The notes beneath the pieces were generated by a model, which was not told the origin of the DNA, ran no database searches, and saw only the letters and a list, made by a program, of their open reading frames with translations. This document shows positions 56,120-64,000 of a DNA stretch of 64,000 nucleotides, one piece after another; within the stretch, counting starts at the first letter, position 1, and each line of letters starts with the position of its first letter. A program made the translations under genes and the position numbers. This DNA is from Blepharisma stoltei. Taxonomy: Eukaryota; Ciliophora; Heterotrichea; Heterotrichida; Blepharismidae. The stretch is from positions 1 to 64,000 of the forward strand of contig CAJZBQ010000018.1 in NCBI GenBank assembly GCA_914767885.1, given 5' to 3'.

Positions 56120-56204
56120 TAAGTACATTGCGATTATTCATCCATTTTAGCAAATCCAATTCAGAAATTTATAAGCATAATCAATTAAATAAAAATCTAT
56201 TGAA

Positions 56205-56564
56205 ATGGGAGATCTAAAAGAAGATACCGACGACATCCTTAACTTTGCAGAATTAATTGATAAATATAACTCGTCCAAGGCTCATAATAGACTGAAAAAC
56301 ACGATCGCTGCTCTTACTGCAGCAATTGCAATACTTTTACTCGTCCTCGCATTCTTTTATGTCCAGCACGTCCAAATGCTTGACATTATCCAAAAGCAAG
56401 CGTCTATTCTTGAAGGGAAAGAAGAAATGATCAAGAAAATTCTGGAACATGGAGACAAGAACTCTTGGTCCAACTTCCTCATGAGGCAATTAACTGAATA
56501 CTCAGAACGTGCCATTTTAGGATACGGGTATACTTTTGCTTCGAAGGTCTTGAGCTTTTTCTAA
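56205..56564 (+). CDS. Small single-pass membrane protein
   Basis: 119 residues. Acidic N-terminus (MGDLKEDTDDILNFAELIDK), a strong helix IAALTAAIAILLLVLAFFYV, then a coiled-coil-like stretch (IIQKQASILEGKEEMIKKIL) and an amphipathic C-terminus. GC-richer than its surroundings, consistent with a real expressed gene. Family not recognised. Confidence 0.8.
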   Translation: MGDLKEDTDDILNFAELIDKYNSSKAHNRLKNTIAALTAAIAILLLVLAFFYVQHVQMLDIIQKQASILEGKEEMIKKILEHGDKNSWSNFLMRQLTEYSERAILGYGYTFASKVLSFF

Positions 56565-56661
56565 TTTAACATGCATTTATCAACTTATTTCTATAAAATA
56601 ATTAAAAATTTATAGCTATAAGAATAGATTTATAGTGCAGATATAATAAACTATTACAAAA

Positions 56662-57393
56662 ATGTCATTTCTCGTCAGTCGCAAAGACCACCACCGTTCA
56701 GGCGTCAAAAAAGAAGTCAAGCGCTTTTTGGGCGAAAAAAAAGCAGGGACTGGAATTGACCCTAAAGGTACTTTTATTGAGTTTTTGAAAAAAGATGTGA
56801 AGCAAAATCTAGATGTCCACAGAGATACCGTAAAAAGTGTGGAAAATTTAGACTCAAGAAGTAACTTGCCAGCATTAGGCTGCACAAAAAAATATCGAAG
56901 TGTAGCTGCCGAGAGCAGAGAGCCAGTTCCATACAGGCTAGAGACGGACCATATTTCTTTCCGTGCAACTGACAGCAAAACAGGCTTCATTCAAGCAGGT
57001 AATAGCATAATGGGCAAGCCGAACCATACAGTCCCTAATCCAGTTGATAAAGGCTGGTCTCCAACAGTCCATAAGGTATCTATGAGAAACTGCCAGAGCA
57101 CCCCTTATGATATCATAAATTTCGAAGAAAATCCCAATGCTGTTGTGAGGAAAGCTATCAATATTGACGCGAGGAGGGAAAAAGGAATCACTGAGTTTTC
57201 AGATTTAACGAGACCACTGCATTCGGGTGTCAATAAAGAGCATTCTGAGGCGATTGAAAAAGATCAAAGGGTGTTTTTTAGGAAAACAGGGATTTTTACA
57301 CATATTTATGATGCGGCTGCTAGGCTTGGAAACATTACAATGCCATTTGATAAGCACCAGGATTTAGGAGGGAGACCAGCTTTTAAGTGCTAG
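56662..57393 (+). CDS. Hypothetical basic protein, possibly axonemal
   Basis: 243 residues, ATG to TAG. No membrane segment. Short motifs such as KKYRSVAAESREPVPY, TGFIQAGNSIMGKPNHTV and LGGRPAFKC, together with the even spread of charged residues, are reminiscent of small ciliary/flagellar-associated proteins, but I see no diagnostic domain. It converges with HSP70, with about 100 bases between stops. Confidence 0.8.
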   Translation: MSFLVSRKDHHRSGVKKEVKRFLGEKKAGTGIDPKGTFIEFLKKDVKQNLDVHRDTVKSVENLDSRSNLPALGCTKKYRSVAAESREPVPYRLETDHISFRATDSKTGFIQAGNSIMGKPNHTVPNPVDKGWSPTVHKVSMRNCQSTPYDIINFEENPNAVVRKAINIDARREKGITEFSDLTRPLHSGVNKEHSEAIEKDQRVFFRKTGIFTHIYDAAARLGNITMPFDKHQDLGGRPAFKC

Positions 57394-57497
57394 ATGTTTA
57401 TATTTAGTTTAATAAAGAATTAATTATTTCGATTAAAAATTGGGCTAATTTAAAAAGGCAGTTTTGTAAAAATATTTATCTAAAATTTGTTAATCAA

Positions 57498-59504
57498 TTA
57501 ATCGACTTCTTCAACATTTGGTCCTTTAGGTTGTCCTCCAGTCTCTCCACCAGCTCCACCAGGGAATCCACCTGGGAATCCGCCACCTGGGAATCCTCCA
57601 GGCATACCGCCAGGCATCCCTCCAGGCATTCCTCCAGGCATTCCTCCAGCAGCTCCTGCAGCTTGATAAATCTTGGTCATGATTGGGTTGCAGACTGCTT
57701 CAATTTCCTTTTGTTTAGCCTCATACTGTTCAGTTTCTGCATTTGGATTTGACTCAAGCCATCTTTGGATTTCATCAATTTTAGTGTCCAAAGCTGTCTT
57801 GTCAGCAGCTTCAATCTTGTCTTTTAATTTTTCGTCATTAAGAGTGTTCTTTAAGTTGTATGTGTAGCTTTCAAGCCCGTTACGAGCTTCAACTTTTTTC
57901 TTAAGCAGTTCGTCTTCCTGCTTGAATCTTTCAGACTCAGCGACCATTCTTTCAATGTCGTCCTTGGTAAGTCTGCCTTTGTCGTTGGTGATTGTGATTT
58001 TGCTAGCTTTGCCAGTTCCTTTGTCTTGGGCAGTGACGTTTAAGATACTGTTGGCATCGATGTCAAAGGTAACTTCAATTTGTGGGACTCCACGAGGCGC
58101 TGGTGGGATTCCTTCTAAATTGAATTTGCCTAATAAGTGGTTGTCTCTTGTCATAGATCTTTCACCTTCGAAGACTTGGATGCAGACACCAGGCTGGTTG
58201 TCAGCATAGGTGGTGAAAATTTGGGTTTTCTTGGTTGGGATGGTTGAGTTTCTAGGGATCAAAACAGTCATAACACCGCCGGCAGTTTCAATTCCGAGGG
58301 AAAGAGGGGTGACATCAAGCAGCAATAAGTCTTGGACTTGGCTGGATGAGTCTCCAGAGAGAATAGCTCCTTGGACTGCAGCTCCGTAGGCGACTGCTTC
58401 GTCAGGATTGATGCTTCTGCATGGCTCTTTTCCGTTGAAGAATTCTTGAATCAGCTGTTGGACTTTTGGAATTCTGGTGGAGCCTCCTACAAGCACGACT
58501 TCGTGGATTTGATTCTTAGCCAAACCTGAGTCTTTAAGCACTCTTTCGACTGGCTCAATGCAACCTCTGAAGTAGTCCATGTTCAGCTCTTCAAATTTGG
58601 CTCTTGTAATGGTTGCAAAGTAATCAGTGCCTTCTGCCAAAGAGTCAATTTCTACTGAAGCTTGAGTGGCTGAGGACAAAGTTCTTTTTGCTCTTTCACA
58701 AGCAGTCCTAAGTCTTCTGAGGGCTCTGTTGTTACCATGGATATCAATTCCGTTCTTTTTCTTGAAATCAGCTGCACAGAAGTCGACCATTCTGTTATCA
58801 AAATCTTCTCCTCCCAAGTGAGTGTTTCCTGAGGTAGCTTTGACTTCAAAAATACCGTCTTCAATAGTAAGTAAAGACACATCAAAAGTGCCACCGCCTA
58901 AGTCGAAAATCAAGACGTTCATTTCACCTGCTCCTTTCTTGTCAAGACCATATGCAATTGCAGAGGCAGTTGGCTCGTTGATGATTCTTTTGACGTCAAG
59001 GCCTGAAATGGTGCCTGCGTCCTTGGTAGCTTGTCTTTGGGAGTCGTTGAAGTAAGCTGGGACTGTGACGACAGCGTTCTTGATGGTTCTGCCAAGATAA
59101 GCTTCAGCAGTCTCTTTCATCTTGAGTAAGACCATGGCAGAAATTTCTTCAGCGTAAAATCGCTTGGATTCACCTTTGAACTGGACAACGATTTGTGGCC
59201 TATCATCAGGGCCGCAGACGACTCTGAATGGCCAAAGTCTCATGTCTTGTTGGACAATGGTGTCGTGGAACTTTCTTCCGATAAGTCTTTTAGCGTCAAA
59301 AACTGTGTTTTCTGGGTTTCTTGCGACTTGATTCTTAGCGGCATCGCCGATAAGTCTTTCTGTTTCTGTGAAGGCGACATAGGAAGGAGTTGTTCTGTTG
59401 CCTTGATCATTGGCAATGATTTCAACTCTGTCGTTCTGCCAAACACCTACACAGCTGTAAGTTGTACCGAGATCAATACCGATGCAAGGACCGTCTCCTG
59501 ACAT
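57498..59504 (-). CDS. HSP70: Cytosolic HSP70 chaperone
   Basis: 668 residues, a full-length ATP-dependent chaperone. Nucleotide-binding-domain signatures: [15 protein letters not shown] near residue 8, [14 protein letters not shown] near 200, and [20 protein letters not shown] near 340. The substrate domain and lid follow. The C-terminus has GGMP repeats and ends in EEVD, the cytosolic TPR-co-chaperone tag. The coding sequence is GC-rich, has no IES, no intron and no TGA Trp codon. A heat-shock element lies 44 bases upstream, so it is likely stress-inducible. Confidence 0.98.
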   Translation of the reverse strand: MSGDGPCIGIDLGTTYSCVGVWQNDRVEIIANDQGNRTTPSYVAFTETERLIGDAAKNQVARNPENTVFDAKRLIGRKFHDTIVQQDMRLWPFRVVCGPDDRPQIVVQFKGESKRFYAEEISAMVLLKMKETAEAYLGRTIKNAVVTVPAYFNDSQRQATKDAGTISGLDVKRIINEPTASAIAYGLDKKGAGEMNVLIFDLGGGTFDVSLLTIEDGIFEVKATSGNTHLGGEDFDNRMVDFCAADFKKKNGIDIHGNNRALRRLRTACERAKRTLSSATQASVEIDSLAEGTDYFATITRAKFEELNMDYFRGCIEPVERVLKDSGLAKNQIHEVVLVGGSTRIPKVQQLIQEFFNGKEPCRSINPDEAVAYGAAVQGAILSGDSSSQVQDLLLLDVTPLSLGIETAGGVMTVLIPRNSTIPTKKTQIFTTYADNQPGVCIQVFEGERSMTRDNHLLGKFNLEGIPPAPRGVPQIEVTFDIDANSILNVTAQDKGTGKASKITITNDKGRLTKDDIERMVAESERFKQEDELLKKKVEARNGLESYTYNLKNTLNDEKLKDKIEAADKTALDTKIDEIQRWLESNPNAETEQYEAKQKEIEAVCNPIMTKIYQAAGAAGGMPGGMPGGMPGGMPGGFPGGGFPGGFPGGAGGETGGQPKGPNVEEVD

Positions 59505-59547
59505 TTAATTATAGATTGTGATGGGCTAGGGCTTTAAAAGGGATATC

Positions 59548-59560
59548 GAAGGTTCTAGAA
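59548..59560 (-). promoter_or_regulatory. Heat-shock element upstream of HSP70
   Basis: GAAGGTTCTAGAA is a perfect three-unit GAAnnTTCnnGAA element, palindromic in type, 44 bases upstream of the HSP70 ATG. This is the binding site for trimeric heat-shock factor. Its closeness to the start codon implies a very short 5' UTR. Confidence 0.8.
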
Positions 59561-59926
59561 GTCATTTTTCCAAAATGTCATCCATTAGATGAGTGAGAAG
59601 AAAAAGGGTTAAAGAAATAGCAGAAGAGCTGGGAATAAAGGAAAGACCAGAGAGATATTATGGGTGACTATGGAAATTATGATTTTTTACTTACTCTTTA
59701 AAGAAATAAGTTATCTCAAATATTTTTAAGTTACTTTGCTTATTAAGTTTTATATCTTAAAACCCTTTTATATTAATGTTTTTATATATTGTTTAGAATT
59801 TAAATTTCTAATTTGACTGTTAATGGCTTTTTATTGCTTTAAGTCTAAAATGATACATTTTTTATTCATTTCTCTTTTTAAAAAATATCATAAAAAATTT
59901 AAAAAATAGTCTTAAAAATTATATCT
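59561..59926. other. HSP70 upstream region
   Basis: AT-rich; no further motif or gene that I can support before the family B element. Confidence 0.5.
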
Positions 59927-60185
59927 TACTCCTCCCCCCTTTTTAAATTGAACCCAATATACTTGAAATTTATTTTTCCTTTATGAATTTAATTTTAAAA
60001 ATTGATTGATTTAGTGTGAAACTATTTAAATAATATTCTGCTTCCCTTTTTCCGATTTTATAAAATAGTATTTTTACCTTTAAACTTTTCATATAAAAAA
60101 AAAATATGTCAATTTAAAGAGAGGGTTAACATATCCCAAAAAATATGAATTTTATTTATGTTTTGTTCAGTTTAAAGGGGAAAGT
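59927..60185. mobile_element. Family B intergenic element (259 bases)
   Basis: TA at 59927 followed by CTCCTCCCCCCTTTTAAATTG; the right end CAGTTTAAAGGGGAAAGT is followed by TA at 60186. An internal TCAATTTAAAGAG copy is also present near 60110. AT-rich, no open frame. Confidence 0.75.
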
Positions 60186-60540
60186 TAATTAATGTTTCAT
60201 AATCTTTTTAGGTGCTTTTTAAATAACACATTTGAAATTTAAATTCAAAATATTTTCAAGGCAAAACGAATTAAAATTAAAGAGTTTTTGTTTTTAAATA
60301 ATTTTATTACAGCATTAGGGGATTTAGAAACCAAAGAAAAAGTTATGTCAATAAAAAGTGCATTTTTAATGTAAAGGATCAAGGAGCTTGAGAGCTGCAA
60401 AAAATCATATGGGAAGAGTTGCTTGAAAATAAACTCAGAAATAGATATGAAGATTAGCTAAAAGGATTTATTATTTAGAAAAAGAGGATTAATTTTAAGA
60501 TCTTTTAGTATTTTAAGATTTCGCTGAGAATCACAAAGAT

Positions 60541-61115
60541 TTGCATACAAATTGGAAATTTAAAACAAGAAAATCTCTTTCTGCATCAATCTATGATAAT
60601 CTCACTAAGCAGAACTATATAGAATTCATACCTCTTTATGGATCGGGCATCTTGAGGAAGATTTCCACAATTAAGCTAATTTTGCCTGAACTCCCTATAT
60701 CCTCTCCAATAAACACAGTCCCTAGCACAGCCAATGGACCTCAATCTCCATTTGTCTCTCAGCAACCTCAATCTCAGCCATTTCTGCAGTTTTTGATAGC
60801 ATCTCTTTAATCCAAGTAAAAACCTGCGCCTGGAAATGCCAAAAAACCTTCTTCCTAAAGATCTAATGTGTCTGCTTTGGCAGAGGTGAGTGCTGCGGCG
60901 GCTGTGTCTATATGGAATGCAAAAATCTGCCTGAATGAGAAAATGAAATACGAGAACCCAAACTTTTGTATTGATACGTATCCCTGAAGTCTTTAGACAA
61001 ACGAGCCACAAATCCCAGTTTCCAGCTGCAGCTGTCTGAGGTCTGGGTGTCTAAAAATCAAGCATGCTACGCAAATGGAAAATCCGCCAACCCTGCTGTA
61101 AGTGTAAGTGTGTCT
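60541..61115 (+). pseudogene. Coding fragments, possible CXC-like end
   Basis: Plus-strand frames are protein-like in sections: 60541-60810 gives a Ser/Pro/Gln-rich stretch (PQSPFVSQQPQSQPFLQF). Another frame, about 60815-61110, gives NVSALAEVSAAAAVSIWNAK and then SSCSCLRSGCLKIKHAT, faintly like a tesmin/TSO1 CXC motif. Stops separate them and no ATG is clear. This may be an IES-disrupted or decayed gene converging on PP1. Confidence 0.35.
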
Positions 61116-61158
61116 AATGTGAAGCAGATATAAGGAAAATATAAAATTAATCTATTAT

Positions 61159-62151
61159 TTAAGTGAAGCTCTTTTGTGGAGCTTTGGTCCTTGGAGGAGT
61201 ATAAGGTCTGTTTGCGCCTACCCCAATTTGGCCTCCCATCTTCTTGTCTGCTGGTTTTAAGATCTGGAAGCTGCACATTAAGGTTTCGTCAACGCTCATT
61301 AAAGCTCCTGCATTATCAAATTCTCCACAATAATTCGGAGCTGAAAAAAGGGTCACCAATTGTCTTTTCGCAAAAAATTCATATCCATCTTCTACGACCT
61401 GATGCGCTCTACACACCAGGTCTAAGTCATGTTTTCTCAAAAAATTCGCCACAATTTCCGGGCCAAAAGTAAAACTGACGCCTCTGTCATTTTCTCCCCA
61501 GCCTTGTACATCTTTATCAGGATCACTCCACAACAAATCACATATAAGTCCAGTGTCTGGAACGTCGCTTGGCCTCATAATTCTTCTGATCTGTTCCATA
61601 TTGCTGAGCTCTGGGCTGAGTCCTCCGTGCATGCAGAAGATTTTGTCGTCAATAATAGAAGCTATAGGCAGACAATTGAAGCAGTCTGTGAAGGTTTTCC
61701 ACAGCTTGATGTTGTACCGGCGTTTGCACTCGTCATAAAAGCCGTAAATTCTGTTGATGGAGGCACATTCGTGGTTGCCTCTGAGGAGGAAAAAGTTTTC
61801 TGGGTATTTGACCTTGTAAGCTAAAAGTAAGCAGATGGTTTCTAAGCTCTGCTTGCCACGGTCAACGTAATCGCCAAGGAAGAGATAGTTGGCTTCAGGC
61901 GGAAACCCTCCGTATTCAAAGAGACGGAGAAGGTCGTAGTATTGTCCGTGGACGTCGCCACAGATCTTTAGAGGAGCTTCAAGTTCCAGTAGGATGGGCT
62001 GGGAAATGAGGATATCACGGGCGCGAACACAGAGATTCCTGACTTCTTGTTCGGTAAGGTTGACTTGACGACCTGGACGGCTTCCACGAACTTCGAGGAG
62101 CCTGTCGATGATGCTATCGATGTTTAAATCTGCAGTACCAGCTGTGACCAT
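61159..62151 (-). CDS. PPP1C: Protein phosphatase 1 catalytic subunit
   Basis: 330 residues, a full-length PP1-type Ser/Thr phosphatase. All metal-binding motifs are present: GDVHGQ, GDYVDRG and [20 protein letters not shown], followed by the catalytic HGGLSP and the beta12-beta13 loop [11 protein letters not shown]. The hydrophobic residues of the RVxF-docking groove region look conserved. The C-terminus ([14 protein letters not shown]) keeps the TPPR site that CDKs phosphorylate in animals. No TGA Trp codons and no IES. Confidence 0.97.
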   Translation of the reverse strand: MVTAGTADLNIDSIIDRLLEVRGSRPGRQVNLTEQEVRNLCVRARDILISQPILLELEAPLKICGDVHGQYYDLLRLFEYGGFPPEANYLFLGDYVDRGKQSLETICLLLAYKVKYPENFFLLRGNHECASINRIYGFYDECKRRYNIKLWKTFTDCFNCLPIASIIDDKIFCMHGGLSPELSNMEQIRRIMRPSDVPDTGLICDLLWSDPDKDVQGWGENDRGVSFTFGPEIVANFLRKHDLDLVCRAHQVVEDGYEFFAKRQLVTLFSAPNYCGEFDNAGALMSVDETLMCSFQILKPADKKMGGQIGVGANRPYTPPRTKAPQKSFT

Positions 62152-63040
62152 TTATGAATTATATAGGGTTGTTGAACGGAAGTTATGATGCTGAGCTGGC
62201 AATAAATACAAAATTTAAGGCGGAATTAGAATTCGCTAACTTTTTTAAGGTAAATTTTTTTTTAAAAAAAATGGATGAAGATTTGTAGGGAAATGGGGTA
62301 AGATTTTCGGAAATAAGGTTTTTTTATTTGAATGTTGTGGATTCGCATAAGGTTAATTCATATGGTTTTAAATATATGGAATTTCATAGTTTATGAGGAA
62401 TTTTTTTTATCAGATTTGAAAAATCTCAATGAATATGGCAAAGAATTCAATAATGATAAAGTTTTATTATGTATAATTCAGCTGATAAGAAATTTAAGAT
62501 GATTGCCAATTAAGGCATTTTGATCAGATTCAAATTATATCAGAAATTGTTATTAAGCTGCTAATTTCAAAATGGCTTAATAAGAAGCACATTTGTGCAG
62601 AGATACTTAAAATCTTCAGATTATTTTAATAAATTCAAGTTAACCTAATTAGCTAAGGCAAGAAAGATTTTAAAGAAATAGAAATTTTTATGTTTGAATA
62701 AAACAATAATAAATAATTTCCATATTCAAGTATTGTATTGATTTAATTGGGATTATAAATTGAAGATGTTTAGCCAAAAACCTTATTTAAATTTTGCTCA
62801 ATCTAGATAACCTTCTAAGGCGAAGTGCAATATTAATGTATATATTAAGTGGATTTCGCAAAAATAGACTAAAGGATTGAAGATCTAGGAAGAAAGCAGC
62901 TTACCTAATATTTATAAATTTTTAAAAAAACTAATTTTAATAAATTTTAAAATAAAAAAACTCTTATGGGAAGCTAGAAGCGTTAGAGCTTATAGAGTAA
63001 AGTTGTAAATTCTAAAGAAGCATTTCGAGCTGAAAGTGAA
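62152..63040. other. PP1 upstream / AT-rich intergenic
   Basis: No coding frame, paralogous segment or inverted repeat recognised. The first 100 bases presumably hold the PP1 promoter. Confidence 0.5.
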
Positions 63041-64000
63041 GAAATAAAAGCCTGTTACAGTCAGCTATGCGAGAAGCGCAACCAACAGCCACTGATTATA
63101 TTCAAATAGAGGATTTTCAGTTAGCCCTTGATTTATAAACAAGCAGAAGTTTTATGTGGCAAAGAAGCCTTGCTAGATATTGCAGACAATCTGGAAAAAT
63201 CAAAATTGCTCAAAATTACTTACAAAAAGCCTTGGCTATTCCAAAAAATCTTGCAGTCACTCAACTAAATATGTGTGTAATCCTTTCTCAAATGCAAAGT
63301 ATGAAAAGGCCTTAGGCCATACTATGGAAGCCGTGATTGTTTTTGCAGGGATAATTAAAATATGGGATCGCTCAAATTTTCTGGTCTCCAAACCGAAAAT
63401 TCATCTAGTAATATTTTAATATGAGGTTCGTTAAAGTTAAACTATTGCCAGGGAAGCAAGAGCCGGCTGATTTTTCCTACTGGATTCCTGACCTTAGGGA
63501 ATGGAATTTTCCAGAAGGGTGCCACTTACCCCAGGCGGTGGAGACTGGAATCTTTATGGTGCTGATCAAACCCAAGTGAGTGCCTGAGCTCAAAGAAGAG
63601 CCAACTTCAAGACTGGTCCTCATTGATGAGCAAAGTCCGAGGCGGTCACACCTTTGGCGGGTCTTGAGAAAAATAGCGCAGAATTCGCTCCAGAGTGGTT
63701 TTGGAGTAGCTGTGGCCGAGAAACCTAGCAATAGACGTTAAACGTGTTATAGATAATTAAGATAAGTTAAGATTATTTTGCTGGACGAACAAATCAGTTC
63801 AATGCAAAATCCGTTTAAAAATATGAGGAACAAGCCTAATCCTGCCTATTGCTTCACATAATACAGGAGTTGAGTTTGGAATTTCAAACAAAAAAAACAC
63901 AAGACGCCATTACAATTTATAGAAAAGCCAAAAATCTCACAAAAGAAAATGTATTACAAGACCATCTCTCAAAATGAAGCTTTTAAGCATGAAGTCACAT
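63040..64000 (+). pseudogene. Ciliate TPR-family protein fragment, runs off the window
   Basis: About 63045-63315 encodes a TPR pair (AQNYLQKALAIPKNLAVTQL, then NMCVILSQMQ); after a small frame change KYEKALGHTMEAVIVFAG continues the pattern. Near 63850 another TPR-like stretch follows (TQDAITIYRKAKNLTKENVL). This order matches a large ciliate family of TPR proteins. A TAA at about 63136 and the frame change suggest decay. The GC-rich frame at 63421 lies between the two parts. Confidence 0.45.
63421..63741 (+). CDS. Hypothetical 106-residue GC-rich open frame
   Basis: MRFVKVKLLPGKQEPADFSY runs to a TAA at 63739 with one TGA Trp (KPKWVPEL). It is much richer in G and C than the flanking TPR fragments and unlike them in sequence (SRLVLIDEQSPRRSHLWRV, then GVAVAEKPSNRR). 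It could be an unrelated small gene, an exon, or a foreign insertion into the TPR gene. No domain recognised. Confidence 0.45.

Noticed and set aside
60676-61011. Minus-strand Arg-rich open frame
   Set aside because: The composition (Arg/Leu-rich) is typical of the antisense of a Ser/Pro/Gln-rich plus-strand frame.
3040-64000. Stentor or a Condylostoma-type genetic code for the whole window
   Set aside because: TGA is plainly Trp in many intact genes, which excludes the standard code used by Stentor. No conserved expressed gene here has internal TAA or TAG, which argues against a fully reassigned code.

Overview
This window looks like germline (micronuclear) DNA of a heterotrich ciliate close to Blepharisma. 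Four signs agree. (1) The first 3,039 bases are a telomere of the 8-base unit CCCTAACA. (2) UGA is read as tryptophan: many kinase, Kelch, TPR, calpain and membrane-protein frames hold in-frame TGA at sensible Trp positions and end only on TAA or TAG. (3) Introns of 15 and 16 bases, the heterotrich size, can be placed in two genes. (4) Conserved genes are interrupted by short, mostly TA-bounded, inverted-repeat segments whose removal restores the protein. These are internal eliminated sequences (IESs), so the DNA is the unrearranged germline form.

Layout. 1-3039: telomere. 3040-22400: subtelomeric accessory zone of decayed fragments (WD40-like, LNR, F-box-associated-like) and an expanded family that shuffles a small Cys/His zinc motif, coiled coil, Kelch-like repeats, TPR repeats and a protein kinase domain. 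22842-32400: a calpain and a very large, damaged PAS/transmembrane (TmcB-like) gene holding three or more IESs. 32800-40000: tandemly duplicated membrane and coiled-coil genes on the minus strand plus a plus-strand gene with two 15-base introns. 41218-44126: elongation factor 2 split by two IESs. 44727-48424: a tandem duplication carrying a C2H2 zinc-finger gene, one copy bearing a mobile element that the other lacks. 48777-64000: a denser, more GC-rich housekeeping zone (cyclic-nucleotide-binding protein, ribosomal protein eL34, SAM-domain protein, LITAF-like protein, HSP70, PP1) with IES-type elements in and between genes.

How the parts fit together. The genes do not form one pathway. The unifying feature is the eliminated DNA. 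At least two inverted-repeat families recur: family A (motif GTGAGTGAACAAA) and family B (motif TTTAAATTG). Most share a TA-CTCCC terminus. One insertion has a matching empty site in its sister duplicate, which shows insertion at TA. These resemble the MITE-rich IESs reported for the Blepharisma germline. Two IESs lack TA ends and are instead bounded by 7- and 11-base direct repeats.

Limits. Several genes carry single-base indels, often in homopolymers (RPB7, calpain, TPR genes, TmcB-like). These could be real decay or residual long-read errors; I cannot tell which. IES ends are inferred from reading-frame repair and paralogue comparison, not from macronuclear sequence.
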